From Polaromonas sp. (lineage in GTDB: Bacteria; Pseudomonadota; Gammaproteobacteria; Burkholderiales; Burkholderiaceae_C): a stretch of DNA of 64,000 nucleotides. Positions 8,179 to 16,665 of this stretch are shown piece after piece. The number at the start of each line of letters is the position of its first letter. Positions within the stretch are counted from its first letter, which is position 1. Position numbers and translations under genes: made by a program. The stretch covers positions 62,001 through 126,000 of the forward strand of contig NZ_JAUYEY010000031.1 of NCBI RefSeq assembly GCF_030689685.1. The letters run 5' to 3'. A model generated the notes under the pieces. It worked only from the letters and a program-made list of their open reading frames with translations, was not told the origin of the DNA and did no database searches.

Positions 8179-8813
8179 CCTTGAAGATTTACGGCATCGC
8201 CGCCTCGCGCACCTCGCGCCCGCTGTGGGCCGCGCAGGAACTGGGCCTGGCGTACGAACACATCGCGCAGGTCTACGAAGGCGGCGCCACGCGCACGCCA
8301 GCGTTTCTGGCGCTCAACCCCAACGGCCACATCCCGGTGATCGACGACGACGGCATCGTGGTGTGGGAGTCCATGGCCTGCGCGCTCTACCTCGCGGAAC
8401 GTTTCACTGGCCCGGACGGCCAGTCGCTGGCGGCGCAGAACCATGCCGAACGCGCCGAGATCCTGCGCTGGACCTTCTGGGCCGTGACCGAGTGCGAAAA
8501 AGACGCGCTGACTTTCCTGATGCACCGCGTGGCGATGGCTGAAGAACGCCGCAAGCCGGAACTGGCGCTGCAAGCCGACCGACGCCTCGCACCAGTGTTG
8601 CAGGTGCTGGAGCAACACCTGCAGGGCCGCAGCTATATTGCCGGCGACCGTTTCACCGTGGCCGACATCTGCGTGGCTTCGGTGCTGGCCTGGGCCCAGC
8701 GCGCCGACGCGATGGCTGCTTGCCCGCGTGTGGGCGAGTGGCTGGAGCGCTGCCTGGCACGGCCCGCGCAACTGCAGGTGCGTGTGATGGCACGCAACCG
8801 GGTCAAGACCTGA
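8175..8813 (+). CDS. Glutathione S-transferase family protein
   Basis: Cytosolic GST-like protein, 212 aa. The N-terminal thioredoxin-like domain includes ASRTSRPLWAAQELGLAYEH, with the conserved cis-Pro context NGHIPVIDDDGIVVWESMA (Glu-Ser binding the glutathione gamma-glutamyl group), and an all-helical C-terminal domain with FTVADICVAS. Overlaps the HAD gene by 4 bp (ATGA), so translation is probably coupled. Substrate unknown; a role in stress or detoxification is typical of the family. Confidence 0.9.
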   Translation: MTLKIYGIAASRTSRPLWAAQELGLAYEHIAQVYEGGATRTPAFLALNPNGHIPVIDDDGIVVWESMACALYLAERFTGPDGQSLAAQNHAERAEILRWTFWAVTECEKDALTFLMHRVAMAEERRKPELALQADRRLAPVLQVLEQHLQGRSYIAGDRFTVADICVASVLAWAQRADAMAACPRVGEWLERCLARPAQLQVRVMARNRVKT

Positions 8814-8839
8814 GTTCCCGTAGATTTACAAGCAAAAGA

Positions 8840-8888
8840 GGCCTCCAGCCCTTATCGGGCGGGCGCTAGCAGCTATTTATTTGATAGC
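8840..8888 (+). repeat. Interspersed CAGCTAT...ATAGC repeat, full copy
   Basis: GGCCTCCAGCCC, spacer, GGGCGCTAGCAGCTAT, then TTATTTGATAGC. Best match to the family consensus. The hpnE stop codon and its last residues (AIK) are encoded by its complement. Confidence 0.85.
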
Positions 8889-10184
8889 ATGTTGTGCTGC
8901 CTGCAAGCCAGAACGCACCGCGCCTTCGAGTGTCGCCGGGTAGGGGCCGTCCACATAGTCGCCGCAGGCCAGCAGCCCTGGCAGCAGTTGCGCTGCAGGT
9001 CGCAGCAAGCCGGGCAGGCAGGCGAAGGTCGCGCGTTTTTCAACAATGCTTTGCACAGCGACAGCCTGCGTCAGGCTGAGCTGCTGGCGAGCCTGCGCCA
9101 GCACGCGCTGCGTCAGCGCGGCGCTGTCGCCCTGGCTGGCACTGACCACAAAGGCCAGCAGGCCGTCGGGGCCGCCGAGCTGGCTGCGGTCAAACACAAA
9201 CTGCGCCGGCGCATCATCTTCCGGTTCGCTGGCGCGCAAGGCGAGCATGGGCTGCGCCAGACGCGTGCCGGGTGACGAGACATACACCGTGGTGATGGCT
9301 TCAAACTGCAGCGCGCTTGCCCGCGCCACCCAGACATCGCAGGGCAGGTTGCTGCTCAAGGCAAGCCGCGCCGCTTCGCCCGGCGGGCAGGCCAGGATCA
9401 CGCGCTCAAAAGTTTCGCCATCGACCTGCCAGCTCGCGCCTGCAGGTGCGAGGGCCAACACGCGTGTACCGAGGCGCACATTGGCGCCGTGCTGCGCCAG
9501 CCAGGCCAGTGCCGCGTCGGGCAATAGCGCGCTCAGGTCGGTGCGCGGCAGCAGCAGATTCGAGCCGCCGGACTGCGAAAACAGCGCATCGCGCAGCACG
9601 CGCAAAAACACCTGGCCGCTGGCGCGGTCGGCGGGGGTGTTCAACGCGGCGACACACAGCGGTTCAATCAGCGTGGCCATGACGGCGGGCGAGAGCTTGC
9701 CGCACAAATGCGCGACGGACAGATCCGGGTTGCAGCGGAAACCGCTGAGTTGCCACTGCACTGCGGCGCGCAACAATGAAAACTTGTCGCGCCAGGACCA
9801 GCCGCGCGCGCGCAGGATGCCTGCGAATGCGTCCAGCGGTGTCGGCAGCGAAGGAAAGCCCAAACCGCTGCCATCGGAAAACTGCAGCGTCAGCGGCATG
9901 CGCAGCAACAGCGTGTTGGCATCCAGGCCCAGGTCGGCCATTAACTGCAAAGTGTCGCTGTAGGCGCCGATCAGGATGTGCTGACCGTTGTCCAGTGGCA
10001 GTGCAGAGCCATCGGGCCACTGGCCATCGACGCGCCGCGCTCGGCCACCCGGAATGCGGGCTGCTTCAAACAGCGTGACCTGCTGGCCGAGTCGCGTGGC
10101 TTCGACCGCCGCAGCGCAACCAGCCCAGCCCCCGCCGATGACGGCGACCTTCACACCACTTTTCCGAAGGCTTGGGTCTTCCAC
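8877..10184 (-). CDS. hpnE: Hydroxysqualene dehydroxylase HpnE
   Basis: FAD-dependent amine-oxidase-fold enzyme that reduces hydroxysqualene to squalene for hopanoid synthesis. 435 aa with an N-terminal Rossmann dinucleotide site VAVIGGGWAGCAAAVEA (residues about 13-29), then FEAARIPGGRAR, and a C-terminal CGDYVDGPYPATLEGAVRSG flavin-binding motif. Overlaps hpnD by 34 bp and follows hpnC-hpnD, the standard order. The last three residues come from an interspersed repeat. Confidence 0.94.
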   Translation of the reverse strand: MEDPSLRKSGVKVAVIGGGWAGCAAAVEATRLGQQVTLFEAARIPGGRARRVDGQWPDGSALPLDNGQHILIGAYSDTLQLMADLGLDANTLLLRMPLTLQFSDGSGLGFPSLPTPLDAFAGILRARGWSWRDKFSLLRAAVQWQLSGFRCNPDLSVAHLCGKLSPAVMATLIEPLCVAALNTPADRASGQVFLRVLRDALFSQSGGSNLLLPRTDLSALLPDAALAWLAQHGANVRLGTRVLALAPAGASWQVDGETFERVILACPPGEAARLALSSNLPCDVWVARASALQFEAITTVYVSSPGTRLAQPMLALRASEPEDDAPAQFVFDRSQLGGPDGLLAFVVSASQGDSAALTQRVLAQARQQLSLTQAVAVQSIVEKRATFACLPGLLRPAAQLLPGLLACGDYVDGPYPATLEGAVRSGLQAAQHAIK

Positions 10185-10993
10185 GCCAGCCAGAACTTGC
10201 GCAGTGGCGTCAGACTGACGCGCTGGTGCAGCACCTGGTAGTTGTCGGCCGCGATCTCGCGCAGCAGGGTTCGGTAGATGCTGGCCATCATCAGGCCGGG
10301 TTTTTGCGCGCGACGGTCAGCCTCGGGCAGCAGCGCCAACGCCTCGTCGTACAGGGCCAGCGCGCGCCCGGTCTGAAACTTCATCAGCGCGGTGAAACGC
10401 TCCGAGTATTGGCGCTTCAAAATTTCGTGCGCCTTCACATCAAACTGCTGCAACTCATTGACCGGCAGGTAGATGCGGCCGCGCAGCGCGTCTTCGCCCA
10501 CGTCGCGGATGATGTTGGTCATCTGGAAGGCCAGACCGAGCTTGTGCGCGTAAGTTGTGGTCGCCTCGTCGGTCTGGCCGAAGATGCGCGCAGCGACTTC
10601 GCCGACGATGCCGGCCACCAGGTGGCAGTAGGTCTTGAGATTCGGGAAGTCGAGGTAGCGGTTTTGCGCCAAGTCCATCTGGCAACCCTCGATCACCGCC
10701 TGCAGATGCCGCGCTTCGATGCGGTAGGCGGGCGCCAGCGGCATCAGCGCCTTCATCACCGGGTGTGTCGGTTCGCCGGCATAGGACTTGAGAACCTCGG
10801 CATGCCACCAGGTGAGCTTGGTGTAGGCCACGCCGGGGTCGCTCACCTCATCGACCACATCGTCAATCTCGCGGCAAAACGCGTAGAAGGCGGTGATGGC
10901 CGCGCGTCGCTCCTTCGGCAAAAACAGGAAGGCGTAGTAAAAACTGCTGCCGGACGCGGCGGCTTTCTGCTGGACGTATTCCTCAGGGCTCAT
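10151..10993 (-). CDS. hpnD: Presqualene diphosphate synthase HpnD
   Basis: Condenses two farnesyl diphosphates to presqualene diphosphate, first step of the HpnCDE route. 280 aa from the preferred ATG 10993 (MSPEEYVQQKAAASGSS). Both Asp-rich motifs of squalene/phytoene synthases are present: REIDDVVDEVSD (about residues 44-55) and NIIRDVGEDALRGRIYLP (about 163-180). The track ORF starts 24 codons upstream with a non-homologous stretch. Starts 49 bp downstream of hpnC and overlaps hpnE. Confidence 0.95.
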   Translation of the reverse strand: MSPEEYVQQKAAASGSSFYYAFLFLPKERRAAITAFYAFCREIDDVVDEVSDPGVAYTKLTWWHAEVLKSYAGEPTHPVMKALMPLAPAYRIEARHLQAVIEGCQMDLAQNRYLDFPNLKTYCHLVAGIVGEVAARIFGQTDEATTTYAHKLGLAFQMTNIIRDVGEDALRGRIYLPVNELQQFDVKAHEILKRQYSERFTALMKFQTGRALALYDEALALLPEADRRAQKPGLMMASIYRTLLREIAADNYQVLHQRVSLTPLRKFWLAWKTQAFGKVV

Positions 10994-11042
10994 GCTTCGG
11001 ATTGTCGCAGGCCGGTACGGTCTTTTGTCAGTGTGTACTGCG

Positions 11043-11927
11043 TCACGGCCACAGAGCCTTGCCAAAAATCACCACCGCATCCCAGGCGCCTAGCTTGGGC
11101 CGTTGCACGAGGGTTCGGTGCTCCATCGCTGCCATTTTGTCGAGGATGCGCAAGCCGCCCTGGATCACGCAGCGCAGCTCCAGCGCGGCGCGCCAGCCGT
11201 CGAAACCGCCCAGCCGGCGCGCCACGGCGGCCGGAAGTTTGATGCCCTGGAGCATCCTGGCCCTTGCCGCACGGGTGCAAGTTGCTATCAATTCAGTAGT
11301 GGCGGGGTTGACGTCGCGGGCCATTAGCTGCGCCTCGTCCACGCCGTGTACCGCCCACAACTCGCGCGGGATGTAGATGCGGCCGCGCGGAATGTCCACG
11401 CTGAGGTCTTGCCAGAAGTTGATCAGTTGCAGGGCGCTGCAGATGTTGTCGCTCTGGCCCAGGGATTCGGCGTCGTGCACGCCGTACAGGTGCAGCAGCA
11501 GGCGCCCGACCGGGTCGGCCGAGCGGCGGCAGTAGTCCAGCAGCTCGGCCTCGGTGGCGTAGCGCTGCTTGACCACGTCCTGCTCAAAGGCGCTGAGCAG
11601 GTCGGCCAGCAAGCCCACCGGCAGGTCAAATTCGGCGATGACCGGTTGCAGCGCGTCAAATACAGGGGGCCAGCGCCTCGAACCGGGCCGCCCTTCTGCC
11701 GCCGCGAACAGGTCGTCGCGGCAGGCCGCCAGGTCTTGCAGGCGTTGGGCGGGTCGGGCCTCGCCTTCATCGGCGATGTCGTCGGCGGTGCGGGCAAACC
11801 AGTAGATGGCGGCGATGGCCGGCCGCAGGCGCGGCGGGCACAACACGGAGGCCACCGGGAAGTTTTCATAGTGGCTGGACGGCGGCTGCAGCGCCGGCGG
11901 CGTGCTGTGGGGGGAGCCTGAATGCAT
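11043..11927 (-). CDS. hpnC: Hydroxysqualene synthase HpnC
   Basis: Converts presqualene diphosphate to hydroxysqualene. 294 aa with first Asp motif ARTADDIADEG (about residues 45-55) and second motif INFWQDLSVDIPRGRIYIP (about 169-187). Begins the hpnCDE operon; the start codon lies about 16 bp from the divergent RND promoter. Residues near TTELIAT (about 211-217) are encoded by sequence resembling a partial interspersed repeat. Squalene made here would feed a hopene cyclase located elsewhere. Confidence 0.95.
   Translation of the reverse strand: MHSGSPHSTPPALQPPSSHYENFPVASVLCPPRLRPAIAAIYWFARTADDIADEGEARPAQRLQDLAACRDDLFAAAEGRPGSRRWPPVFDALQPVIAEFDLPVGLLADLLSAFEQDVVKQRYATEAELLDYCRRSADPVGRLLLHLYGVHDAESLGQSDNICSALQLINFWQDLSVDIPRGRIYIPRELWAVHGVDEAQLMARDVNPATTELIATCTRAARARMLQGIKLPAAVARRLGGFDGWRAALELRCVIQGGLRILDKMAAMEHRTLVQRPKLGAWDAVVIFGKALWP
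11273..11300 (+). repeat. Interspersed repeat, partial copy inside hpnC
   Basis: GGGTGCAAGTTGCTATCAATTCAGTAGT matches the 3' part of the family (GCAAGCAGCTAT-N7-ATAGC) with several changes; in frame in hpnC. Confidence 0.4.
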
Positions 11928-11942
11928 GGCCCGGATTGTCGC

Positions 11943-11988
11943 TTGACAGCGCTAGTGATTTACCCTAGATTACTAACCGGTCAGTCAT
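11943..11988 (+). promoter_or_regulatory. Sigma-70 promoter with overlapping TetR-type operator
   Basis: TTGACA (11943-11948), a 17-bp spacer, and TAGATT (11966-11971) form a good promoter facing the RND genes. The dyad centred at 11978/11979, ATTACTAACCGGTCAGTCAT, pairs at 8 of 10 positions and resembles operators of TetR/AcrR-type efflux repressors. It covers the expected transcription start. No TetR gene is in the window. Confidence 0.6.
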
Positions 11989-12049
11989 TAGCGCGGGATT
12001 TGTTCCTCAATCTTGCTGATCCTCCGCCACCGCTTTTTCCCACCACATC

Positions 12050-13201
12050 ATGCATAAAACAGCCTTTGTTCTCCTCAGCAGCGCCCTGATTCTGGCCGCC
12101 TGTTCCAAGCCTGCCCCGCCTGAGGAGCCGGTCCGTGCGGTCAAGGTGGTGACGGTGGGAACCGATTCTTTCACGGCCAGCTACGAGTTTGCCGGCGAGG
12201 TGAAAGCCCAGGTCGAGTCTCGGCTGGGGTTCAGGGTCGGCGGAAAAATCATCCGGCGCCAGGCCGAGCTCGGCCAGCATGTGAAAGCCGGCCAGGTGCT
12301 GGCGCAACTGGACCCGCAGGACTACAAGCTTGCCGCCGATGCCGCACGCGCCCAGGTGGCCGCCGCCAGTACTAACCGTGACCTGGCGGCTGCCGACTAC
12401 AAGCGCTACAAGGAACTCAAGGACCAGAACTTCATCAGCGGTGCCGAACTGGAGCGCCGCGAAACCACGCTCAAAGCCGCGCAGGCGCAGCTCGAGCAGG
12501 CGCAGTCGCAACTGGCAGTGCAGGGCAACCAGGCCAATTACGCGTCGCTGGTCGCCGACGTGTCGGGTGTGGTGACTGCGGTCGAGGCTGAGGCCGGCCA
12601 AGTGGTCACGGCCGGCACGCTGGTGCTGCGTATTGCCGCAGACGGCCCGCGTGATGTGGTGTTTTCGGTGCCCGAAGACAAGGTGGCCGCGATCAGGGTC
12701 GGCACGCCGGTCAAGGTGCGCGTCTGGTCGCAGGCCGGTGAACTGGCCGGCCGGGTGCGCGAGGTGTCGGCCAGCGCCGACACCGCCACCCGGACCTACC
12801 CGGTGAAAGTGGCCCTCGACACCAAAGAGCCACCCGTGCTGGGCGCCACGGTGTATGTGCAGCCGCAGGGCCTGGGCGCGACCAAGTTGCCGGTCATCAA
12901 GCTGCCGACCAGCGCCTTGCGCCAGGAAGGAAAAAACAGCGCGGTCTGGGTCCTCGACAAGGCAAGCATGACGCTCAAGTCGCAGGTCATCCAGATCGCC
13001 ACCGCCGACGGCAACGAAGCGGTGGTGGCCGCCGGCCTGCAGCCCGGCATGCTGGTGGTCAGCGCCGGGGTGCATGTGCTTTCACCCGGCCAGAAGGTCA
13101 CCATTTATCAGTCAAAAGTGGCTGTAGCCCCTGTCCCGCCTGCGCAAGCCGCTATCAATTCAATAGCGACTGCAGCCGCTGCTGCGCCTGCGGCGAAGTG
13201 A
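12050..13201 (+). CDS. RND efflux transporter periplasmic adaptor (membrane fusion protein)
   Basis: Periplasmic lipoprotein adaptor of a tripartite pump, 383 aa. A signal peptide ends in the lipobox LAAC with acylated Cys18. A lipoyl/barrel-sandwich half follows (EVKAQVESRLGFRVGGKI and GQHVKAGQVLAQLDP), then a coiled-coil hairpin (about residues 95-160), the second lipoyl half (VSGVVTAVEAEAGQVV) and beta-barrel domains. The C-terminal AVAPVPPAQAAINSIAT segment is encoded by an interspersed repeat in frame. Seven base pairs separate it from the pump gene. Likely repressed through the upstream dyad. Confidence 0.93.
   Translation: MHKTAFVLLSSALILAACSKPAPPEEPVRAVKVVTVGTDSFTASYEFAGEVKAQVESRLGFRVGGKIIRRQAELGQHVKAGQVLAQLDPQDYKLAADAARAQVAAASTNRDLAAADYKRYKELKDQNFISGAELERRETTLKAAQAQLEQAQSQLAVQGNQANYASLVADVSGVVTAVEAEAGQVVTAGTLVLRIAADGPRDVVFSVPEDKVAAIRVGTPVKVRVWSQAGELAGRVREVSASADTATRTYPVKVALDTKEPPVLGATVYVQPQGLGATKLPVIKLPTSALRQEGKNSAVWVLDKASMTLKSQVIQIATADGNEAVVAAGLQPGMLVVSAGVHVLSPGQKVTIYQSKVAVAPVPPAQAAINSIATAAAAAPAAK
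13125..13167 (+). repeat. Interspersed repeat, copy inside the adaptor gene
   Basis: TAGCCCCTGTCCCGCCTGCGCAAGCCGCTATCAATTCAATAGC (family core GCTAT-N7-ATAGC). Read in frame as part of the adaptor's C-terminus. Confidence 0.75.
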
Positions 13202-13208
13202 GGCTGGT

Positions 13209-16200
13209 ATGAACCAGAAACAACCAAAAGACAGCTTCAACCTGTCCAAATGGGCGCTGGACCATCCGGCGCTGACGCGCTACCTGATGGTGGTGCTGAT
13301 GCTGCTGGGGTTTGCCGCCTACTTCCAGCTCGGGCAGGACGAAGACCCGCCGTTCACCTTCCGCGCCATGGTGGTGCGCACTTACTGGCCGGGCGCGACG
13401 GCGCAGCAGGTGGCCGAGCAGGTGACCGACAAGCTCGAACGCACGCTGCAGGAAGTGCCTTACGCCGACAAGATACGCAGCTACTCCAAGCCGGGTGAGT
13501 CGCAGATCATTTTCCAGATCAAGGACTCGTCGAAAGCAGACGACGTGGCCGGCGTCTGGTACGCGGTGCGCAAAAAGATCGGCGACATGCGCGGCACCTT
13601 GCCGGGCGGGGTGGTGGGGCCGTTTTTCAACGACGACTTCGGTGATGTGTATGGCGTGATCTACGCGCTGCAGGCCGACGGCTTCAGTTATGCCGAACTC
13701 AAGACCTTTGCTGACGATGTGCGCCAGCAGTTGCTGCGTGTGCCCGATGTGGCCAAGGTCGAGCAGTTTGGTGTGCAGGACGAAAAGCTGTTCATCGAAA
13801 TTTCGCAGAAACGCCTGGCCCAGCTCGGGCTGGACTTCAACCAGGTCTTGAGCCAGCTCGGCCAGCAAAACGCCGTGGAATCGGCTGGCGCCATCCAGAC
13901 CCCGCTCGATGTGGTGCAGGTGCGGGTGGCCGGGCAGTTTGAGGCGGTCGATCAACTGCGCGCCATGCCGATACGCGGCAATTCGGGCAGCCAGTTGCGC
14001 CTGGGCGACATTGCCGAGATCAAGCGTGCTTATGTCGATCCGCCGGCGGTCAAGGTGCGGCACCAGGGCAGGGAGGTGATTGCGCTGGGTGTGTCCATGG
14101 GCAAGGGCGGTGACATCATCGCGCTGGGCAAAGCGCTCAAGGCCACCACGGCCCACATCAGCACCACTTTGCCGGCAGGGATCGAGCTGGTGCAAATCCA
14201 GGACCAGCCGACTGCCGTGGCGACCTCGGTCAATGAATTTTTGCGTGTGCTGATTGAGGCCGTGGCTATTGTGCTGGCCGTCAGTTTCATCGCGCTGGGT
14301 TTTCATCGGCGGCCGGGTCAGCACCCGCTGTGGCGGCGTTATTACATCGACATGCGGCCGGGGCTGGTGGTCGGCATCACGATTCCGCTGGTGCTGGCGG
14401 TGACTTTTCTGGCCATGAGTTATTTCGGTATCGGGCTGCACAAGATTTCTCTGGGCTCGCTGATCATCGCGCTGGGCCTGCTGGTCGATGACGCCATCAT
14501 TGCGGTCGAGATGATGGTGCGCAAGATGGAAGAGGGTTACGACAAGGTGCGCGCCGCGACCTTTGCCTACGAGATCACCGCCATGCCGATGTTGACCGGC
14601 ACGCTGATCACGGCGGTGGGCTTCCTGCCGATTGGCATGGCCAAATCGACGGTGGGCGAATACACCTTCGCGATTTTTGCAGTCACGGTGATTGCGCTGG
14701 TGTTGAGCTGGATCGTGTCGGTGTATTTTGTGCCCTACCTGGGCACCTTGCTGCTCAAGGCCAAACCGCTGCCGGAAGGTGCAGATGCCGGCCACCAGGA
14801 GCATTTCGACACGCCGTTTTATCGCGGCTTTCGGCGCCTGGTGAACTGGTGCGTGGAATACCGCTGGGTCACCATCGGCGCCACGGTGCTGACCTTCGCG
14901 CTGGGCATCGTCGGCATGGGCCAGGTGCAGCAGCAGTTCTTCCCCGATTCAAGCCGGCCCGAGATCATGGTGGACATCTGGTTCCCGGAAGGCACCTCGT
15001 TCGCAGCCAATGAGTTGACGGCAAAACGTGTCGAGGCGCGTCTGCTTCAGGAGGAAGGCGTCAGATCGGTCAGCACCTGGGTGGGCTCGGGCGTGCCGCG
15101 CTTCTATTTGCCGCTGGACCAGGTTTTCCCGCAGACCAATGTGTCGCAATTTATTGTGCTGCCCAAAGACCTGAAGCTGCGCGAATCGCTGCGCATCAAG
15201 TTGCCGGCACTGCTGGCGCAGGAGTTTCCGGAGGTGCGCGGCCGCATCAAGCTGCTGCCCAACGGCCCGCCGGTGCCCTACCCGGTACAGTTCCGCGTGG
15301 TCGGCATCGACCCGCTGGTGCTGCGGGAGCGGGCTGACGAGGTCAAGGCCGCCATGCGCGAAAGCGCCAACACCCGCGGCGTCAACGACAACTGGAACGA
15401 GTCGGTCAAGGTGCTGCGCCTGGAAGTCGACCAGTCCAAGGCGCGCGCCTTGGGCGTGACCAGCCAGTCGATTGCGCAGGCGTCCAAAACCTTGCTGAGC
15501 GGCAGCACTGTGGGGCAGTTTCGCGAGGGCGACAAGCTCATCGACATCGTGCTGCGCCAGCCGATGGACGAGCGCAACGCCATCACCGACATTGCCAATG
15601 CCTACCTGCCAACGGCGTCCGGCAAGTCGATTCCGCTGACGCAGATCGCCAAGCCGGTGTTCACCTGGGAGCCGGGCGTGATGTGGCGTGAAAACCGCGA
15701 CTACGCGATAACGGTACAGAGCGACATCGTGGAAGGCCTGCAAGGCGCGACGGTGACCGCCGAATTGCTGCCAGCCCTGAAGGCAATTGAGGCCAGGTGG
15801 CAGAAAAACGGCATGGGCGGCTACCGCATTGAGGTCGCCGGCGCCGTCGAGGAGAGCAGCAAAGGCTCCAGCTCGATTGTGGCCGGCGTGCCCATCATGC
15901 TGTTTCTGACCTTCACCCTCCTGATGCTGCAATTGCACAGCTTCAGCCGCGCGATGCTGGTGTTCCTGACCGGGCCGCTGGGTATTGCCGGCGTGGCCGG
16001 CGCGTTGCTGCTGCTGGGCCGGCCGTTTGGATTTGTCGCGCTGCTGGGTGTGATCGCGCTGATGGGCATGATCCAGCGCAACTCGGTGATCCTGATTGAC
16101 CAGATCGAGCAGGACCGGGCAGCCGGCATTCCGGCCTGGGACGCGATTGTCGAGTCGGCGGTCCGGCGCCTGCGCCCCATCGTGCTGACGGCTGCGGCGG

Positions 16201-16364
16201 CCGTGCTGGCGATGATTCCGCTGTCGCGCAGCGTGTTCTGGGGGCCGATGGCCGTCGCCATCATGGGCGGGCTGATTGTGGCCACGGTGCTGACCTTGCT
16301 GGCCCTGCCTGCGATGTACGCTGCGTGGTTTCGGGTAAAAAAGGAAACACCCCTGCCAGCCTAA
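13209..16364 (+). CDS. RND efflux transporter permease (AcrB/HAE-1-like)
   Basis: Inner-membrane proton-driven pump, 1051 aa, normal for the family. Visible: first transmembrane helix after a short N-terminus, two large periplasmic loops, and the proton-relay motif LGLLVDDAIIAVEMMVRKMEEG in TM4 (about residues 421-442). The second half repeats the layout, with GVIALMGMIQRNSVILIDQIEQD near residue 950 and the final VATVLTLLALPAMYAAWF. An insertion HRRPGQHPLWRRYYID follows TM2. No outer-membrane factor gene follows, so it must borrow one; a stump of such a gene lies at 24033. Substrates unknown. Confidence 0.94.
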   Translation: MNQKQPKDSFNLSKWALDHPALTRYLMVVLMLLGFAAYFQLGQDEDPPFTFRAMVVRTYWPGATAQQVAEQVTDKLERTLQEVPYADKIRSYSKPGESQIIFQIKDSSKADDVAGVWYAVRKKIGDMRGTLPGGVVGPFFNDDFGDVYGVIYALQADGFSYAELKTFADDVRQQLLRVPDVAKVEQFGVQDEKLFIEISQKRLAQLGLDFNQVLSQLGQQNAVESAGAIQTPLDVVQVRVAGQFEAVDQLRAMPIRGNSGSQLRLGDIAEIKRAYVDPPAVKVRHQGREVIALGVSMGKGGDIIALGKALKATTAHISTTLPAGIELVQIQDQPTAVATSVNEFLRVLIEAVAIVLAVSFIALGFHRRPGQHPLWRRYYIDMRPGLVVGITIPLVLAVTFLAMSYFGIGLHKISLGSLIIALGLLVDDAIIAVEMMVRKMEEGYDKVRAATFAYEITAMPMLTGTLITAVGFLPIGMAKSTVGEYTFAIFAVTVIALVLSWIVSVYFVPYLGTLLLKAKPLPEGADAGHQEHFDTPFYRGFRRLVNWCVEYRWVTIGATVLTFALGIVGMGQVQQQFFPDSSRPEIMVDIWFPEGTSFAANELTAKRVEARLLQEEGVRSVSTWVGSGVPRFYLPLDQVFPQTNVSQFIVLPKDLKLRESLRIKLPALLAQEFPEVRGRIKLLPNGPPVPYPVQFRVVGIDPLVLRERADEVKAAMRESANTRGVNDNWNESVKVLRLEVDQSKARALGVTSQSIAQASKTLLSGSTVGQFREGDKLIDIVLRQPMDERNAITDIANAYLPTASGKSIPLTQIAKPVFTWEPGVMWRENRDYAITVQSDIVEGLQGATVTAELLPALKAIEARWQKNGMGGYRIEVAGAVEESSKGSSSIVAGVPIMLFLTFTLLMLQLHSFSRAMLVFLTGPLGIAGVAGALLLLGRPFGFVALLGVIALMGMIQRNSVILIDQIEQDRAAGIPAWDAIVESAVRRLRPIVLTAAAAVLAMIPLSRSVFWGPMAVAIMGGLIVATVLTLLALPAMYAAWFRVKKETPLPA

Positions 16365-16438
16365 ATCCAAGCGTGGGGTAATCGGCGGTCGAATCTGGCG
16401 CCGATACAGGCTAAAATAGAAAGTTAACCGATTTCAGG

Positions 16439-16478
16439 CGGGGGTCCAGCAGCCTAAAAGCTGAGGATTCCCGTTTTT
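16439..16478 (+). terminator. Rho-independent terminator of the RND operon
   Basis: Stem CGGGGGTCC/GGATTCCCG (two G-U pairs) with an inner AGC/GCT, followed by TTTTTATTT. It lies about 75 bp after the pump stop and immediately before tRNA-Leu. A TAAAAT box at 16412 upstream of it might be the tRNA promoter, in which case the hairpin would sit in the precursor. Confidence 0.6.
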
Positions 16479-16487
16479 ATTTCAGGC

Positions 16488-16574
16488 GCGCGGGTGGCGA
16501 AATTGGTAGACGCACCAGGTTTAGGTCCTGACGGTAGCAATACTGTGCGGGTTCGAGTCCCGCCCCGCGCACCA
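16488..16574 (+). tRNA. tRNA-Leu (anticodon UAG)
   Basis: 87-nt class II tRNA reading CUN codons. Acceptor stem GCGCGGG/CCCGCGC pairs fully, the D-arm contains AAATTGGTAGACGC, the anticodon loop is TTTAGGT (TAG), there is a long variable arm, the T-loop is TTCGAGT, and ACCA ends the gene with encoded CCA. Very similar in layout to E. coli leuW. Lies upstream of tig. Confidence 0.97.
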
Positions 16575-16665
16575 CTATTTGAGATTTTCAGGACGATTGC
16601 CGCACAGCCTTGAAGTGCCGTGCGCCGGTCCGTCTTTTACATATTCTGGATATTAGGAGCAGACC

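Noticed and set aside
12050-16370. Large minus-strand ORFs opposite the RND genes (364, 549 and 473 aa)
   Set aside because: His/Gln/Arg-rich shadow translations of GC-rich coding sequence, without any domain pattern.
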